Positions 1 through 8,181 of a DNA stretch of 64,000 nucleotides are shown piece after piece; within the stretch, counting starts at the first letter, position 1; each line of letters starts with the position of its first letter. Where the stretch lies: positions 1-64,000 of the forward strand of contig CADBKO010000004.1 of NCBI GenBank assembly GCA_902795345.1, in the 5' to 3' direction. The notes below the pieces were generated by a model that worked only from the letters and a program-made list of their open reading frames with translations, was not told the DNA's origin and searched no databases. Source of the DNA: Oscillospiraceae bacterium. Its GTDB lineage: Bacteria; Bacillota; Clostridia; Oscillospirales; Oscillospiraceae. A program made the position numbers and the translations under genes.

Positions 1-462
1 TCCCGCCTGCGGGAGCATGAGATCCGCAGCATCCACACCCTTGTGCTGATGGACAAGCCTGAGGACCGGGGCGTCTATCGCCGGGTGCCGGTCACCATCG
101 TCGGCGCGTATACGGAGCCAGTGCAGCCCTATTTGATCGCTCCGAAGATGGAGGAACTCCTGCGGCTGAATGAGGAGCGGAAAAAGACGATGCATCCCGT
201 GGAGCGGATCGCCAGATTCCACCTGGAATTCGAGGGGATCCACCCCTTCATCGACGGGAATGGGCGCACGGGACGGCTCATCATGAATCTGGAGCTCATC
301 CGCAGCGGCTATCTGCCCATCAATGTGAAGTTCGCGGACCGCAAGCGGTATTATGAAGCCTTCGACGCCTACTACCGCGACGGCAGCGCCGACGCCATGA
401 TCCGCCTGATCGGAGAATACGTCCGGGAACGGTTGGAGGAAGTTTTGGCGATTCTGGCGTGA
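1..462 (+). CDS. Fic-domain protein, C-terminal part (5' end outside window)
   Basis: The frame is open from the first base, so the gene begins upstream; 153 residues are visible. The Fic signature HPFIDGNGRTGR is at visible residues 81-92 and fits the HxFx(D/E)GNGRxxR active-site loop. Fic enzymes transfer AMP or related groups from nucleotides onto hydroxyl side chains of target proteins. The motif His, the acidic residue and the Arg are all present, so the catalytic loop looks intact. The region before the loop resembles the helical part of cell-filamentation-type Fic proteins. No inhibitory helix can be judged because the N-terminus is missing. A broken XRE-type gene follows directly, an arrangement common for Fic genes on accessory elements. 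The family call is firm; the target and any toxin role are unknown. Confidence 0.9.
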   Translation, partial: SRLREHEIRSIHTLVLMDKPEDRGVYRRVPVTIVGAYTEPVQPYLIAPKMEELLRLNEERKKTMHPVERIARFHLEFEGIHPFIDGNGRTGRLIMNLELIRSGYLPINVKFADRKRYYEAFDAYYRDGSADAMIRLIGEYVRERLEEVLAILA

Positions 463-469
463 GGAGTCT

Positions 470-842
470 ATGCTTCAATCAGCGCAGCAACATAACCGTG
501 CTATGTTTGACAGACAAATCCAGCGTCTTTGATTGCGATAGCCTAAGGCCATCTTCGACCGATACCGGGTATACCACGAGATGGATATCTCCGAGTTTTT
601 TTGAGACGATGGACGGGAAATGCGCGGCATCATTGCCGGAATGCCGACTGAAAAAGCTGCGGGAGAGCAGGGGACTATCCCAATCGGAGCTCGCCAGAAT
701 TTCCGGTGTCAGACTGCGCTCCATCCAGATGTACGAGCAGCGGGTCAACGACATCGACAAGGCCCAGGCCCAGACGGTGTATAAGCTGTCAAGGGTGATC
801 GGCTGCACAATGGAAGACTTGCTGGAGAGGCCAATGGAGTGA
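470..842 (+). pseudogene. Frameshifted XRE-family regulator remnant
   Basis: The 3' part encodes a clear XRE helix-turn-helix, from LKKLRESRGLSQSELARISG to the final EDLLERPME. An open frame can start at the ATG at 609. Immediately upstream, the family-like sequence IFDRYRVYHEMDISEFF is in a different frame. The two frames meet at a run of seven T at 596-602; one T fewer would rejoin them as DISEFFETMDG. Further upstream (470-550) in-frame stops interrupt the coding. I infer a decayed gene: one homopolymer frameshift plus loss of the N-terminal part. A shortened protein from the ATG at 609 (77 residues) could still be made, but no strong ribosome site precedes it. It lies directly after the Fic gene. 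Confidence 0.65.
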
Positions 843-1422
843 CAAATGAAAGTTGGGAGAGCCAGGTTTCTGACATATGCCGCTAATCTTCTTCTTTCGG
901 GTAGGAAAGCGATTGCCAGTTTCTTGTCTATTATTTTGGCGACATGCCTACAAGAAATGCAGGAAAAGCAACGGTTTTCAGAGCTTCGGACAGATAAACT
1001 GGAATTTGAAATCCCCGAAATCATAGGCATCCGTCAGTGATTACAGGACTTTAATGAAGGCTTCTGAAACCTTTGAAAACAAAGGATTTTCCGTGATCTG
1101 CTCACCGAATCCCTTTATTAAATGTTACATCATTTCAACGACGCCCGCACCGCTCATAAGGGCAAAAGCAAGGGCAAAAAAACCCATAACAGGATATAAC
1201 AAGGTGTGGCAATCGGGAGCCTGTGACATATGTGCGAATATACTTCAACGACTATTATAACGGAGGATGTCAATTTGGATAATATGGAAAAGTACATAAA
1301 AAAATAAGAACCAATTCTGGATATAAGGACATCATGTGGTTATTGTATTTTTTGATTCTCTGCGTCATCTGAACCGCTTTCTCTATAGGCAGCGTCCGAA
1401 TAATCGTCTCATAAGAAAGAGT
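843..1422. other. Gene-free stretch with decayed coding remnants
   Basis: No convincing gene. Short frames here (846-1040, 1054-1260) lack family features. Bases about 957-1013 resemble bases about 5440-5495 on the far side of the UvrA-like cassette. In both, translation gives a similar peptide (EMQEKQRFSELRTDKLEFE here; REM, stop, ENQEFSEFFSDKREFAG there). I read both as fragments of one unknown gene family. The GC content is visibly lower than in the rest of the window. Confidence 0.45.
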
Positions 1423-3753
1423 TTACAGGAAACGACCGATGGAGGAGGCAGGGGTGCTCTTCAATTCTTCAGGCGTCCCCTGCGCGACGATCGTTCCGCC
1501 CTCTGTGCCGCCTCCCGGACCCAGCTCGATGATCCAATCACAGCAGGAGAGTACCGCCGGATCGTGTTCTGTGATGATGACGGAGGCCCCCTTTTCCACA
1601 AGCTCCTGCAGTAAGGTCATCAGGCGACGGATATCTGCAAAGGACAGCCCGACCGTCGGTTCATCCAGGATGTAAAGGCTGTCACGCACAGACGCGGCTT
1701 TTCCCAATTCAGAAGCTAATTTGATCCGCTGCGCCTCCCCGCCGGAAATGGTGGAGGTCTTCTGCCCCAGACGAATATACCCCAAACCCACACGTTCCAA
1801 TGTACGAAGCATGGCAAGGATCGTTTTATCCTTGTTCCCAAAGAAGGAAACCGCTTCCGAAACACTCATGTCCAACACTTCACGGATGTTGATTCCATCC
1901 AATCTGGCGCTGAGTGCTTCCTGCACGAATCCGGTTCCGCCGCACGCCTCGCACGGAATGCCGATGGTGCTGCCCATTCCGACATAATGGTAAATTTCTC
2001 CCTCTCCCTTGCAGATCTTGCATCCACCTTTGGCATTGATAGAAAACAGACCGGCATCCGCACCGCTAGCCTTCGCAAACAGGTATCGGATGCGGTCGTA
2101 TATGCCCGTATATGTTGCCGGGCAGGATTGCTTGCTGCGGCCGATGGGCTTCTGGTCGATCACAACGCATCGCTTTATCTGAGATGCCCCTTGTACTTCA
2201 CCAAGAGGTCCGCCCTCCGGGTCCGGAAGGTCGCTGACCACGCTTCTGCGCAGCTCTTCCTTCAGCTTCGGCACCAGCGTCTGGGCAATCAGGCTGGATT
2301 TGCCGCTGCCGGAAACACCTGCCACGCCAACCATAATGCCTAACGGAATATCGACGGATACATCTTTCAGATTATGGGTCTGGCAGTTCTTCATGGAAAG
2401 GATCCTGGAATGGTCAACCCTGCGCACAAAGGACTGTTCCATGATCGATTCTTCGCCTCTGAGGTAGGGCGTTGTGCAGGAGTCTGCGCACCGCATGTAT
2501 TCCTCCAGGGAGCCCTGGAACACAACATTTCCGCCCGATTCCCCTGCGCCCGGCCCGATCTCAACGATATAATCCGCATTCCGAATAAAACCGGCGTCAT
2601 GCTCTACCGCAATCACGGTGTTCCCGCACCCGATCAGTTCCCGGATCATGTCCATGAGCTTCTGCTTTTCCAGTTCGTGAAGGCCTATCGTAGGTTCATC
2701 CAGGATAAAAGTCATCCCGTCCATATCGGCAATGCCGAAGCTGGCAAGAAAGAGCCGCTGGATCTCGCCGCCGGAGAGCGTCGGCAGGGTCCTGGACAGG
2801 GACAGATGGCCCAGACCAACTTCGCCCAGGAACCTGAGTTTGGCAAGGATCTCGCTGACAATACGCTGATCTGGGAGCTGCACTGCCTCAAACCAGGTCG
2901 TTAGTTCGCGGATCGTCATCTGTTCCAGCCGGAGGATGCTTTTCCCACACAGCGTCGTATGGACTGCGATCTGACTGTAGCGGGAACCGCCGCAGTCAGG
3001 ACAGGGGACTTCTTTGGCATATACATTCTGATAGTATTTGGACAGCTTTTCTTCGCTTATTTCATCCGTTACGGCCGGGACGAAGAAATTGACGCCGGGA
3101 AAGATCGTTTTCTGTGAACCATATTTCAAAGCGTCCAGCTGTTCCGCGTTCAGCGTTCCCAAAGGCTGCTCCGGGGATACATGCAGATGCCGATAATAAT
3201 CCATGATCTGCATGCGCCATGTGGGATGTTCCCGGAATTTCCCTTCCAGCACGTATTGGACTTCCATCTGTGGATCGCCGTAGAGCTTTTCTTCATCCAC
3301 CACTTTGATTTTTCCCGTTCCTTTGCATCCGGCGCACATACCGCGCGCGGAGTTTCGCAGGAAGCAGGACATATGCAATGGGGAGCCTTCGGTATACTCC
3401 GAAGGACACTGCCCGAATGCGGCAAACAACACGGCCAGCATGGTGCCGATCTTGGTCTTTGAACCGACGGTGGACCTGGGGTTGGATTGCCGCGTGATCC
3501 GTTGTTCAACGGCTACGGTGGGCGACAGGCCAGTGATCTCATCGAAAGACGATTCGGTGTCGAGGATGATCTGTTCATCGGAAAACAGGAGATAACGCCG
3601 CTTTCCTTCCTCATACAGCGTGTCAAATGCAAGGCTGGATTTGCCGCTGCCGGAAACGCCGGTAATGACCGTCAGCTTTCCTTTGGGGATCCTTACATCG
3701 ACATTCTTCAGATTATGAAGCCTTGCGCCGGAAATAACGATCTCATTTCTCAT
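1423..3753 (-). CDS. UvrA2-like ABC ATPase (short UvrA paralogue)
   Basis: This 776-residue protein has two UvrA-type nucleotide-binding domains. The first has Walker A GVSGSGKSS at residues 32-40, signature LSGGEIQRL and Walker B FILDEPTIGL. The second has Walker A GVSGSGKSS, signature SGGEAQRIKLASEL and Walker B YILDEPTVGL. Zinc-binding CxxC pairs typical of UvrA are present (CAGCKGTG, CPDCGGS, CKICKGEG, CEACGGTG). Canonical UvrA is about 940 residues; the missing length fits UvrA2-type paralogues, which lack the UvrB-binding insertion. Some such paralogues are linked to tolerance of DNA-binding drugs, so a protective role is plausible but inferred. The ATG overlaps the end of the upstream XRE gene by 4 bp, so the two are translationally coupled. 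Confidence 0.88.
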   Translation of the reverse strand: MRNEIVISGARLHNLKNVDVRIPKGKLTVITGVSGSGKSSLAFDTLYEEGKRRYLLFSDEQIILDTESSFDEITGLSPTVAVEQRITRQSNPRSTVGSKTKIGTMLAVLFAAFGQCPSEYTEGSPLHMSCFLRNSARGMCAGCKGTGKIKVVDEEKLYGDPQMEVQYVLEGKFREHPTWRMQIMDYYRHLHVSPEQPLGTLNAEQLDALKYGSQKTIFPGVNFFVPAVTDEISEEKLSKYYQNVYAKEVPCPDCGGSRYSQIAVHTTLCGKSILRLEQMTIRELTTWFEAVQLPDQRIVSEILAKLRFLGEVGLGHLSLSRTLPTLSGGEIQRLFLASFGIADMDGMTFILDEPTIGLHELEKQKLMDMIRELIGCGNTVIAVEHDAGFIRNADYIVEIGPGAGESGGNVVFQGSLEEYMRCADSCTTPYLRGEESIMEQSFVRRVDHSRILSMKNCQTHNLKDVSVDIPLGIMVGVAGVSGSGKSSLIAQTLVPKLKEELRRSVVSDLPDPEGGPLGEVQGASQIKRCVVIDQKPIGRSKQSCPATYTGIYDRIRYLFAKASGADAGLFSINAKGGCKICKGEGEIYHYVGMGSTIGIPCEACGGTGFVQEALSARLDGINIREVLDMSVSEAVSFFGNKDKTILAMLRTLERVGLGYIRLGQKTSTISGGEAQRIKLASELGKAASVRDSLYILDEPTVGLSFADIRRLMTLLQELVEKGASVIITEHDPAVLSCCDWIIELGPGGGTEGGTIVAQGTPEELKSTPASSIGRFL

Positions 3754-4172
3754 GGGCGGCGCTCCCTGCTGCGCCGGAACTGGAGATGTTCCAGTTCCAT
3801 GTCAAACTCCTTGGTAACTTCCAGCAGCACGGTATCCTTTTCTTCCGTGATCTTGTAGCAGGTCAGGCGGGGAAACTCCTCATTCTCGAAAACAGCGACC
3901 ATGGTTTCCGCATCCTGACGCGTCGGAAGCCGAAAGGTCTCAACGGAGCGCAGCAGCTTCGTCTGGCTTTCCGGCGGCTCTGCACCCAGCAGATAATCCG
4001 TCGTCGTATTAAAGAAGGCGGCCAGTCTTGGGAGCATAGAGATGTCGGGCAGAGTAACGCTGTTCTCCCAGCGGGAGACCGTCTGCACGGTGATCTGCAT
4101 CGCATCGGCAAACTGTTCCTGCGTGATCCCCCGCATCTGCCGGAGCTTCTGGATCTTTACGCCAATGTCCAT
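3750..4172 (-). CDS. XRE-family transcriptional regulator
   Basis: A 140-residue protein with an N-terminal helix-turn-helix at about residues 6-60 (IQKLRQMRGITQEQFADAMQ, then TVSRWENSVTLPDISMLPRL), typical of Cro/C1-type repressors. The C-terminal 75 residues are unassigned and charged, perhaps a ligand or dimerisation part. It has a good ribosome site (GGAGG) in front of the ATG. It overlaps the upstream P-loop gene by 16 bp and the downstream UvrA-like gene by 4 bp, so the three form one transcript. Regulation of this cassette is the likely role, by analogy with drug-resistance cassettes that carry their own XRE repressor. Confidence 0.85.
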   Translation of the reverse strand: MDIGVKIQKLRQMRGITQEQFADAMQITVQTVSRWENSVTLPDISMLPRLAAFFNTTTDYLLGAEPPESQTKLLRSVETFRLPTRQDAETMVAVFENEEFPRLTCYKITEEKDTVLLEVTKEFDMELEHLQFRRSRERRP

Positions 4173-4798
4173 CCCGGTACCTCCTCGCGGTTTTTTTCAA
4201 TCCACTCCCGTACCGAAGCGGTCGTTTCCTCCAACGGTTTTCCAGATGTGTTCAGTCTCTCCACCGCCGGGCCGTTCTCACTGCCCGGAGCGCCGAAGCG
4301 GAAAAAGGCGTTGAAGCCCTTCATGCCCTGAATGAATTCATCCGTCGCTCCTTCTCTTGTCCGAAGGCGCCGCTCCAGTTCCTCCTCCTCGCACCAAAGG
4401 GCCAAATAATGGATCTCAGAAAAGAAGCGTCGGGAGGGACAGCTTTCCAGATTGCCGGGGATGCCGAATCCGGCGTTGAAGATCGCCACCGGAACACCCG
4501 ACTGGGCAATATTCGCAGAGATACGCAGCACATATTCATAAAACGCATCCGGGGCGTCCTGGGTGAAGCGCCGGTCCCAGAAAAGGTCGCCGTCCAGGCA
4601 GATCACCCCGGGGACCTTACCGGCCAGAGCCTGGCATACTGCTGTTTTTCCCGAACCGCTGGCGCCGCCTATGGCGAACAGCGGCAGGCGTCGAAAAGCC
4701 TTCTCATGGCCGCAGGAGGGGCAGATCAGCACGGAGCGCTCCCCGTCTACTCCCATATCAAGCCTGGTTTTTCCGCAGCTTTCACATGTATACAGCAT
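4157..4798 (-). CDS. P-loop NTPase/kinase-like protein with N-terminal zinc ribbon
   Basis: The start was set at the ATG at 4798 because GGGGAGG lies about 7 bases upstream; a longer frame to 4852 lacks a ribosome site. The 213-residue product begins with a zinc-ribbon pattern (CESC ... CPSC) in its first 30 residues, followed by a P-loop GGASGSGKTAVC. The segment VICLDGDLFWD resembles the acceptor-side acidic motif of small-molecule kinases. LERRLRTREG resembles the lid of shikimate/nucleoside kinase-like enzymes. The substrate is unknown. It is the first gene of the cassette with the XRE regulator and the UvrA2-like ATPase. I infer a small-molecule-modifying or sensing role only from that context. 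Confidence 0.7.
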   Translation of the reverse strand: MLYTCESCGKTRLDMGVDGERSVLICPSCGHEKAFRRLPLFAIGGASGSGKTAVCQALAGKVPGVICLDGDLFWDRRFTQDAPDAFYEYVLRISANIAQSGVPVAIFNAGFGIPGNLESCPSRRFFSEIHYLALWCEEEELERRLRTREGATDEFIQGMKGFNAFFRFGAPGSENGPAVERLNTSGKPLEETTASVREWIEKNREEVPGWTLA

Positions 4799-5522
4799 AC
4801 TCATTCCTCCCCCGTTGTTTTCGGTTGTTTTCAATGCCCAGTATACCATCAAGACAGCGGATACACCACATCATAAAGCGGGAAATCGCTTAACACAGGT
4901 GTTAAGTTGCTCTTTCCTTTGCATATCAGGTTAAGGAAGTCGCCAGGATATTGGCAGAAAAGCCGTTGCTCTCCCGGTGGAAAGCAACGACTTTTCCTCG
5001 TTATACGCCCGAAATCATCAGCCAACAACAAGTTCGATTAGTTCCTTATCACTGTTAAGGCAATTGTGTTGGAGAATTATAACAATTAAAGCGATTATCT
5101 ATACATATTGCCCTGCAGGCCGCAAACTTGCAGGGCATTTCTATGTACGCACCGCAGGGGATTCCTGCGGTGTTCTTCTTCTGTCTTAGCGTCCTCTGTC
5201 ATAATCATGGCTGCGGGGGCGTGTCTGCTGCCGCCGAGCGTCATTCCGGCGCTTTGCCTCCTCCAATATCACAGTAGAAAGAGACGAAATGCCCCTTGCA
5301 TAAACTATCAGGTTTGTGCAAGGGGTGTATTTCGCTCTCAAACGGCGATACCTGTTACGATTAAGAGATTCCCTCATTTTAATTCACAAGGGCAAAAACA
5401 AGGGAAAACGGAGCTTTTTATGGCAGCAGACCTGCGGGAAATGTAGGAGAATCAAGAGTTTTCAGAGTTTTTCTCAGACAAACGGGAATTTGCAGGGCTA
5501 GAACGCGGGCAAGGAGAAGGGT
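4799..5522. other. Gene-free stretch with inverted repeats and remnants
   Basis: No complete gene is visible. Three hairpins occur: 5110-5136 (arms GCCCTGCA/TGCAGGGC), 5150-5172 (CACCGCAGG/CCTGCGGTG, followed by a T-rich tract) and 5292-5325 (CCCCTTGCA/TGCAAGGGG). A minus-strand frame at 5186-5377 ends in the basic sequence EEAKRRNDARRQQTRPRSHD. That looks like the tail of a mobilisation or DNA-binding protein, but it is too short to name. Bases about 5440-5495 are the second copy of the remnant described for 957-1013; here it carries an in-frame TAG. Confidence 0.4.
5150..5180 (+). terminator. Hairpin with T-rich tail
   Basis: The arms CACCGCAGG and CCTGCGGTG surround a 5-base loop and are followed by TTCTTCTT. 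It looks like a rho-independent terminator left from a lost gene, as no intact gene precedes it on this strand. Confidence 0.45.
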
Positions 5523-5687
5523 ATGAACGCAAAGCGCGGATATCTGCCGGAGGACGAAAGAAACTTCTCACCGGCTGCCATTCCAATCATGAAAACCGCC
5601 TCGCGGCATATTTGCTATCTGCTGGACGAGGGCTACGATCTGAAATCTGCATCGACCTTTGTCGGCAATCATTTCTTTCATCTTTGA
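5523..5687 (+). pseudogene. Truncated DUF434 gene
   Basis: A 54-residue frame starts MNAKRGYLPEDERNFS and contains CYLLDEGYDLKSASTFVGNH, characteristic of the small DUF434 family found in clostridia. Family members continue past the VGNH motif, whereas this copy stops after four more residues (FFHL). I therefore read it as a 3'-truncated fragment. A ribosome site (AAGGAGAAGG) precedes the ATG, so a short peptide may still be translated. It lies in the remnant-rich zone downstream of the UvrA2-like cassette and shortly before a strong hairpin terminator. DUF434 function is unknown. Confidence 0.65.
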
Positions 5688-5731
5688 CTGTTTGAGGAAT
5701 GTTTGGCGTCCCTTTTTGACTGTGCATAGCA

Positions 5732-5776
5732 AGACCTCCTATTGCAGTTTTTATTCTACAATAGGAGGTCTCTTTT
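5732..5776 (+). terminator. Strong intrinsic terminator
   Basis: Perfect 13-bp arms at 5732-5744 (AGACCTCCTATTG) and 5759-5771 (CAATAGGAGGTCT) are followed by CTTTTT. It separates the remnant zone from the lipoprotein operon. The arm contains an AGGAGG-like core by chance. Confidence 0.75.
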
Positions 5777-5871
5777 TGCTATTGTCCGTTTTTACTGGGG
5801 TTGTTCAGCTTGGCCCGCGCCTCTCTTCGCTTCTTTGCGGGGTATGCCCCAACGAGCGGCGTTCTTTTTAT

Positions 5872-5900
5872 TTGACCTGGGAGCGGTGCGGCGGTATAAT
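5872..5900 (+). promoter_or_regulatory. Sigma-A promoter of the lipoprotein-cupin-ADH operon
   Basis: TTGACC at 5872-5877 and TATAAT at 5895-5900 are separated by 17 bp. The ATG of the lipoprotein gene follows 43 bp downstream of the -10 element, with AAGGAGG before it. Confidence 0.8.
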
Positions 5901-5943
5901 AAACTGAATTAATTTGCAAAACCGATAATCAAGGAGGCGGCTT

Positions 5944-7653
5944 ATGAAACGTATCCTTCTGCTCCTTCTGGCCCTGGCTCTGCTGGTGGGCGCCTCCGCC
6001 TGCCAGCTGCAAAAGAAGCCCGACCCCACGGCTGCGCCCACGGCCCAGCCCACGGAGGTCCCTGGGGCGACGGCCCAGCCGACGCCCCAGACCACGGCGC
6101 AGCCCACTCCCGAGCCAACGCCGGACCCCACTCCGGAACCCACACCCGAACCTAAGCCGGAGCCCACGGAGGAGCCCTCGCCTGTCCAGACCGACTATCC
6201 CGTCGGCCCGGCAGGGTATGCCCTCAAGGACCCGGATTCCTTCGCCGCGAGGGCGGAGGGCCATTATGTGATGGTGAACGACTATGAGGAGGACGAACCG
6301 GAGTTCCAGCTGGACCTCTACGCCGTGGGGGACAATCTCTATGGCTTCACCTCCGAATGGGGCTTCGCCGCCATGGAGTTCTTCCCCGCGGATGGGGAGG
6401 AGGGCTTTGACTCCGTCACTGCCGACAGCATGTGGGTGAACGTCCAGTCCTTCAGCATCCAGTCCAACCTGGGGGAGCATTGGTCCCGGGGCATCCCCGC
6501 CAATCTCCGCATGGTCCTCACGGAGGAGGGTGTGACCTTCACCGATTTCGACCATCAGAGCGGCGACAGCATGCTGATCGCCGACATTCCCTATGTCCGC
6601 ATGGAGGAAGAACCCGGCCACATAGATTCCTTCTGCTACCGGGACTATGCCGAAGCCCTGGCGGAGTCGGTCCCCAAGGGGGCGGCCCCCGGCGGGGAGC
6701 TCACCGGTCTCTGGCGGCTCCTGGGGGATGCGGACTGGGCCCCCTTTATCGAGTTCACCCCCGAGGGCCTGGTGCAGTATTATCTGAAGACGGGCACCGA
6801 GGTGGTCACGCTCTGGCGGGGCAGCTATGCCGCTTCCCGGCTGGAGGACGGCACCATGGACGTCTGCATGATCCTCGTCGGCCTGGGCATGAGCTCCCAG
6901 CCGAATATGTATGAGCTGTACTGTGAAAAGCAGGCGGACGGCAGCCTTATTTGCCGGGAAGGCGACCAGGACTTCGGGGATAGCCTGCTTTGGGACGGAG
7001 CGATGCTGCTGCCCGTCACCCCGGCGGACATCCCCACCCTGGGGAGCGAATGTCTCCCTGTCCCCGGCAGCCTGGCCTTCTCCGTGGGCACCTATCATGA
7101 CGTCTGGGATATGGAACTCATCATCAGCGAGATCGGCGCATTCTATTACTATCCCGCCAACGACGAGAGCATGGAATACATGGTCATGGGCCGGGCCGAC
7201 GAAGCGGAGGGCGGACTCATGCTCATGGTGGGCGACGAGGAGACGGGGGAGGAGCGGCTGTTTGCCAATGCCTATTATGCCAATGATAATTGCCTGATCC
7301 TGGAATTTGCCGACGGCGGCATGCCCCAGCCCTTCGTGATGGAGGACATATATGCCATCAACACCAACCGCCTGGAGGGCGGGGAGTGGTATCATCACGA
7401 AGGCGGAAGCAGTATCCATCATTACAGCGTGGCCGAGGACGGGAACTGGTACGGCTACGGTGTGGATGAGGAGACAGGAGAGGAGCTTTCCATTCGGGGC
7501 GCCTGGCAGCCGGCGGAGGGCGGCGGGGATTACCGCTGCTACGCCCTCTTCAATGAGGATGGCAGCTTTTATGATTATGCCTATGTCTATTACAGCGTGG
7601 AAGACGCAAGATGGACCATGTCCCTGGCGAGCAGCGGCGATGTTTACGGTTGA
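5944..7653 (+). CDS. Large lipoprotein with Pro/Thr-rich linker, unknown function
   Basis: The 569-residue product has a lipoprotein signal (MKRILLLLLALALLVGASAC, modified Cys 20). A low-complexity linker follows, with repeated PTP/EPTPEP units to about residue 80. Such linkers hold a domain away from the membrane in Gram-positive cells. The remaining ~490 residues are acidic and aromatic-rich, with repeated short blocks such as DGSFYDYAYVYYSVEDARW and GGEWYHHEGGSS. This suggests several beta-rich modules, but I recognise no catalytic motif. It is the first gene of an operon with a cupin (24 nt downstream) and a zinc alcohol dehydrogenase. The ATG is set by AAGGAGG. A long antisense frame covers the gene and is a GC artefact. 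Surface binding is a guess. Confidence 0.8.
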   Translation: MKRILLLLLALALLVGASACQLQKKPDPTAAPTAQPTEVPGATAQPTPQTTAQPTPEPTPDPTPEPTPEPKPEPTEEPSPVQTDYPVGPAGYALKDPDSFAARAEGHYVMVNDYEEDEPEFQLDLYAVGDNLYGFTSEWGFAAMEFFPADGEEGFDSVTADSMWVNVQSFSIQSNLGEHWSRGIPANLRMVLTEEGVTFTDFDHQSGDSMLIADIPYVRMEEEPGHIDSFCYRDYAEALAESVPKGAAPGGELTGLWRLLGDADWAPFIEFTPEGLVQYYLKTGTEVVTLWRGSYAASRLEDGTMDVCMILVGLGMSSQPNMYELYCEKQADGSLICREGDQDFGDSLLWDGAMLLPVTPADIPTLGSECLPVPGSLAFSVGTYHDVWDMELIISEIGAFYYYPANDESMEYMVMGRADEAEGGLMLMVGDEETGEERLFANAYYANDNCLILEFADGGMPQPFVMEDIYAINTNRLEGGEWYHHEGGSSIHHYSVAEDGNWYGYGVDEETGEELSIRGAWQPAEGGGDYRCYALFNEDGSFYDYAYVYYSVEDARWTMSLASSGDVYG

Positions 7654-7677
7654 CATCTTGGGGAAAGGAAGGAGAAG

Positions 7678-8163
7678 ATGGCAGATTTCGTCATGAATAC
7701 CGAGGGACAGTACGGCGGACAGATCGTGCAGGAGCTTTCTCCCATGTTCACCGGCGACAGTCCCTTCAATGAAGTCTATAAAAAGTGGGGGCGGCGCATC
7801 CTCTACATGGATTCCAATATGGTGCCCGGCGCCTTCCAGATGAACACCACCTGGTATGTCAACGCCCCGGATTTCCGGCCTCTGCCCTATCATGAGGAGC
7901 ATGTCCATGACTTTGACGAGCTGGTGGGGTTCCTGGGCTCCGACCCGGAGGACAAGTATGACCTGGGCGGCGTGATCGAGATCGGCATCAACGGGGAGCT
8001 GCACCGTCTCACCAAGAGCTCCATCATCTTCATGCCCGCGGGCATGAAGCACCTGCCCCTGAGCATCCTGGAGCTGCGGAGGCCCATCCTCCACTTCTCC
8101 GTGTCCATGAACCCCACGTATTATGCCAAGCGCACCATGGACGAAGAAAAGCTGCAGCCATAA
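7678..8163 (+). CDS. Cupin-like protein
   Basis: A 161-residue protein with a single cupin-like core. A His/acid-rich motif (YHEEHVHDFDE at about residues 70-80) is followed by EIGINGEL and, later, FMPAGMKHLPL, which fits the two metal-binding cupin motifs. It shares a pattern with the protein at 48174-48695: a histidine cluster, then GSDPE..DLG, an acidic strand, and a PAG/PGG..H motif. The two are probably distant paralogues. The gene has a ribosome site (GGAAGGAG) and lies between a lipoprotein and an alcohol dehydrogenase in the same operon. The substrate is unknown; sugar or aromatic binding would suit the neighbours but is not shown. Confidence 0.7.
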   Translation: MADFVMNTEGQYGGQIVQELSPMFTGDSPFNEVYKKWGRRILYMDSNMVPGAFQMNTTWYVNAPDFRPLPYHEEHVHDFDELVGFLGSDPEDKYDLGGVIEIGINGELHRLTKSSIIFMPAGMKHLPLSILELRRPILHFSVSMNPTYYAKRTMDEEKLQP

Positions 8164-8181
8164 GGAAAAGGAGAGAGGAAT

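Noticed and set aside
479..1030. 183-codon minus-strand frame across the XRE remnant
   Set aside because: The XRE helix-turn-helix is clearly on the plus strand; the reverse frame has no recognisable features.
6040..6180. CRISPR-like or tandem DNA repeat
   Set aside because: The repeated look comes from codons for a Pro/Thr/Glu linker, not from spaced direct repeats. No CRISPR array is present in the window.
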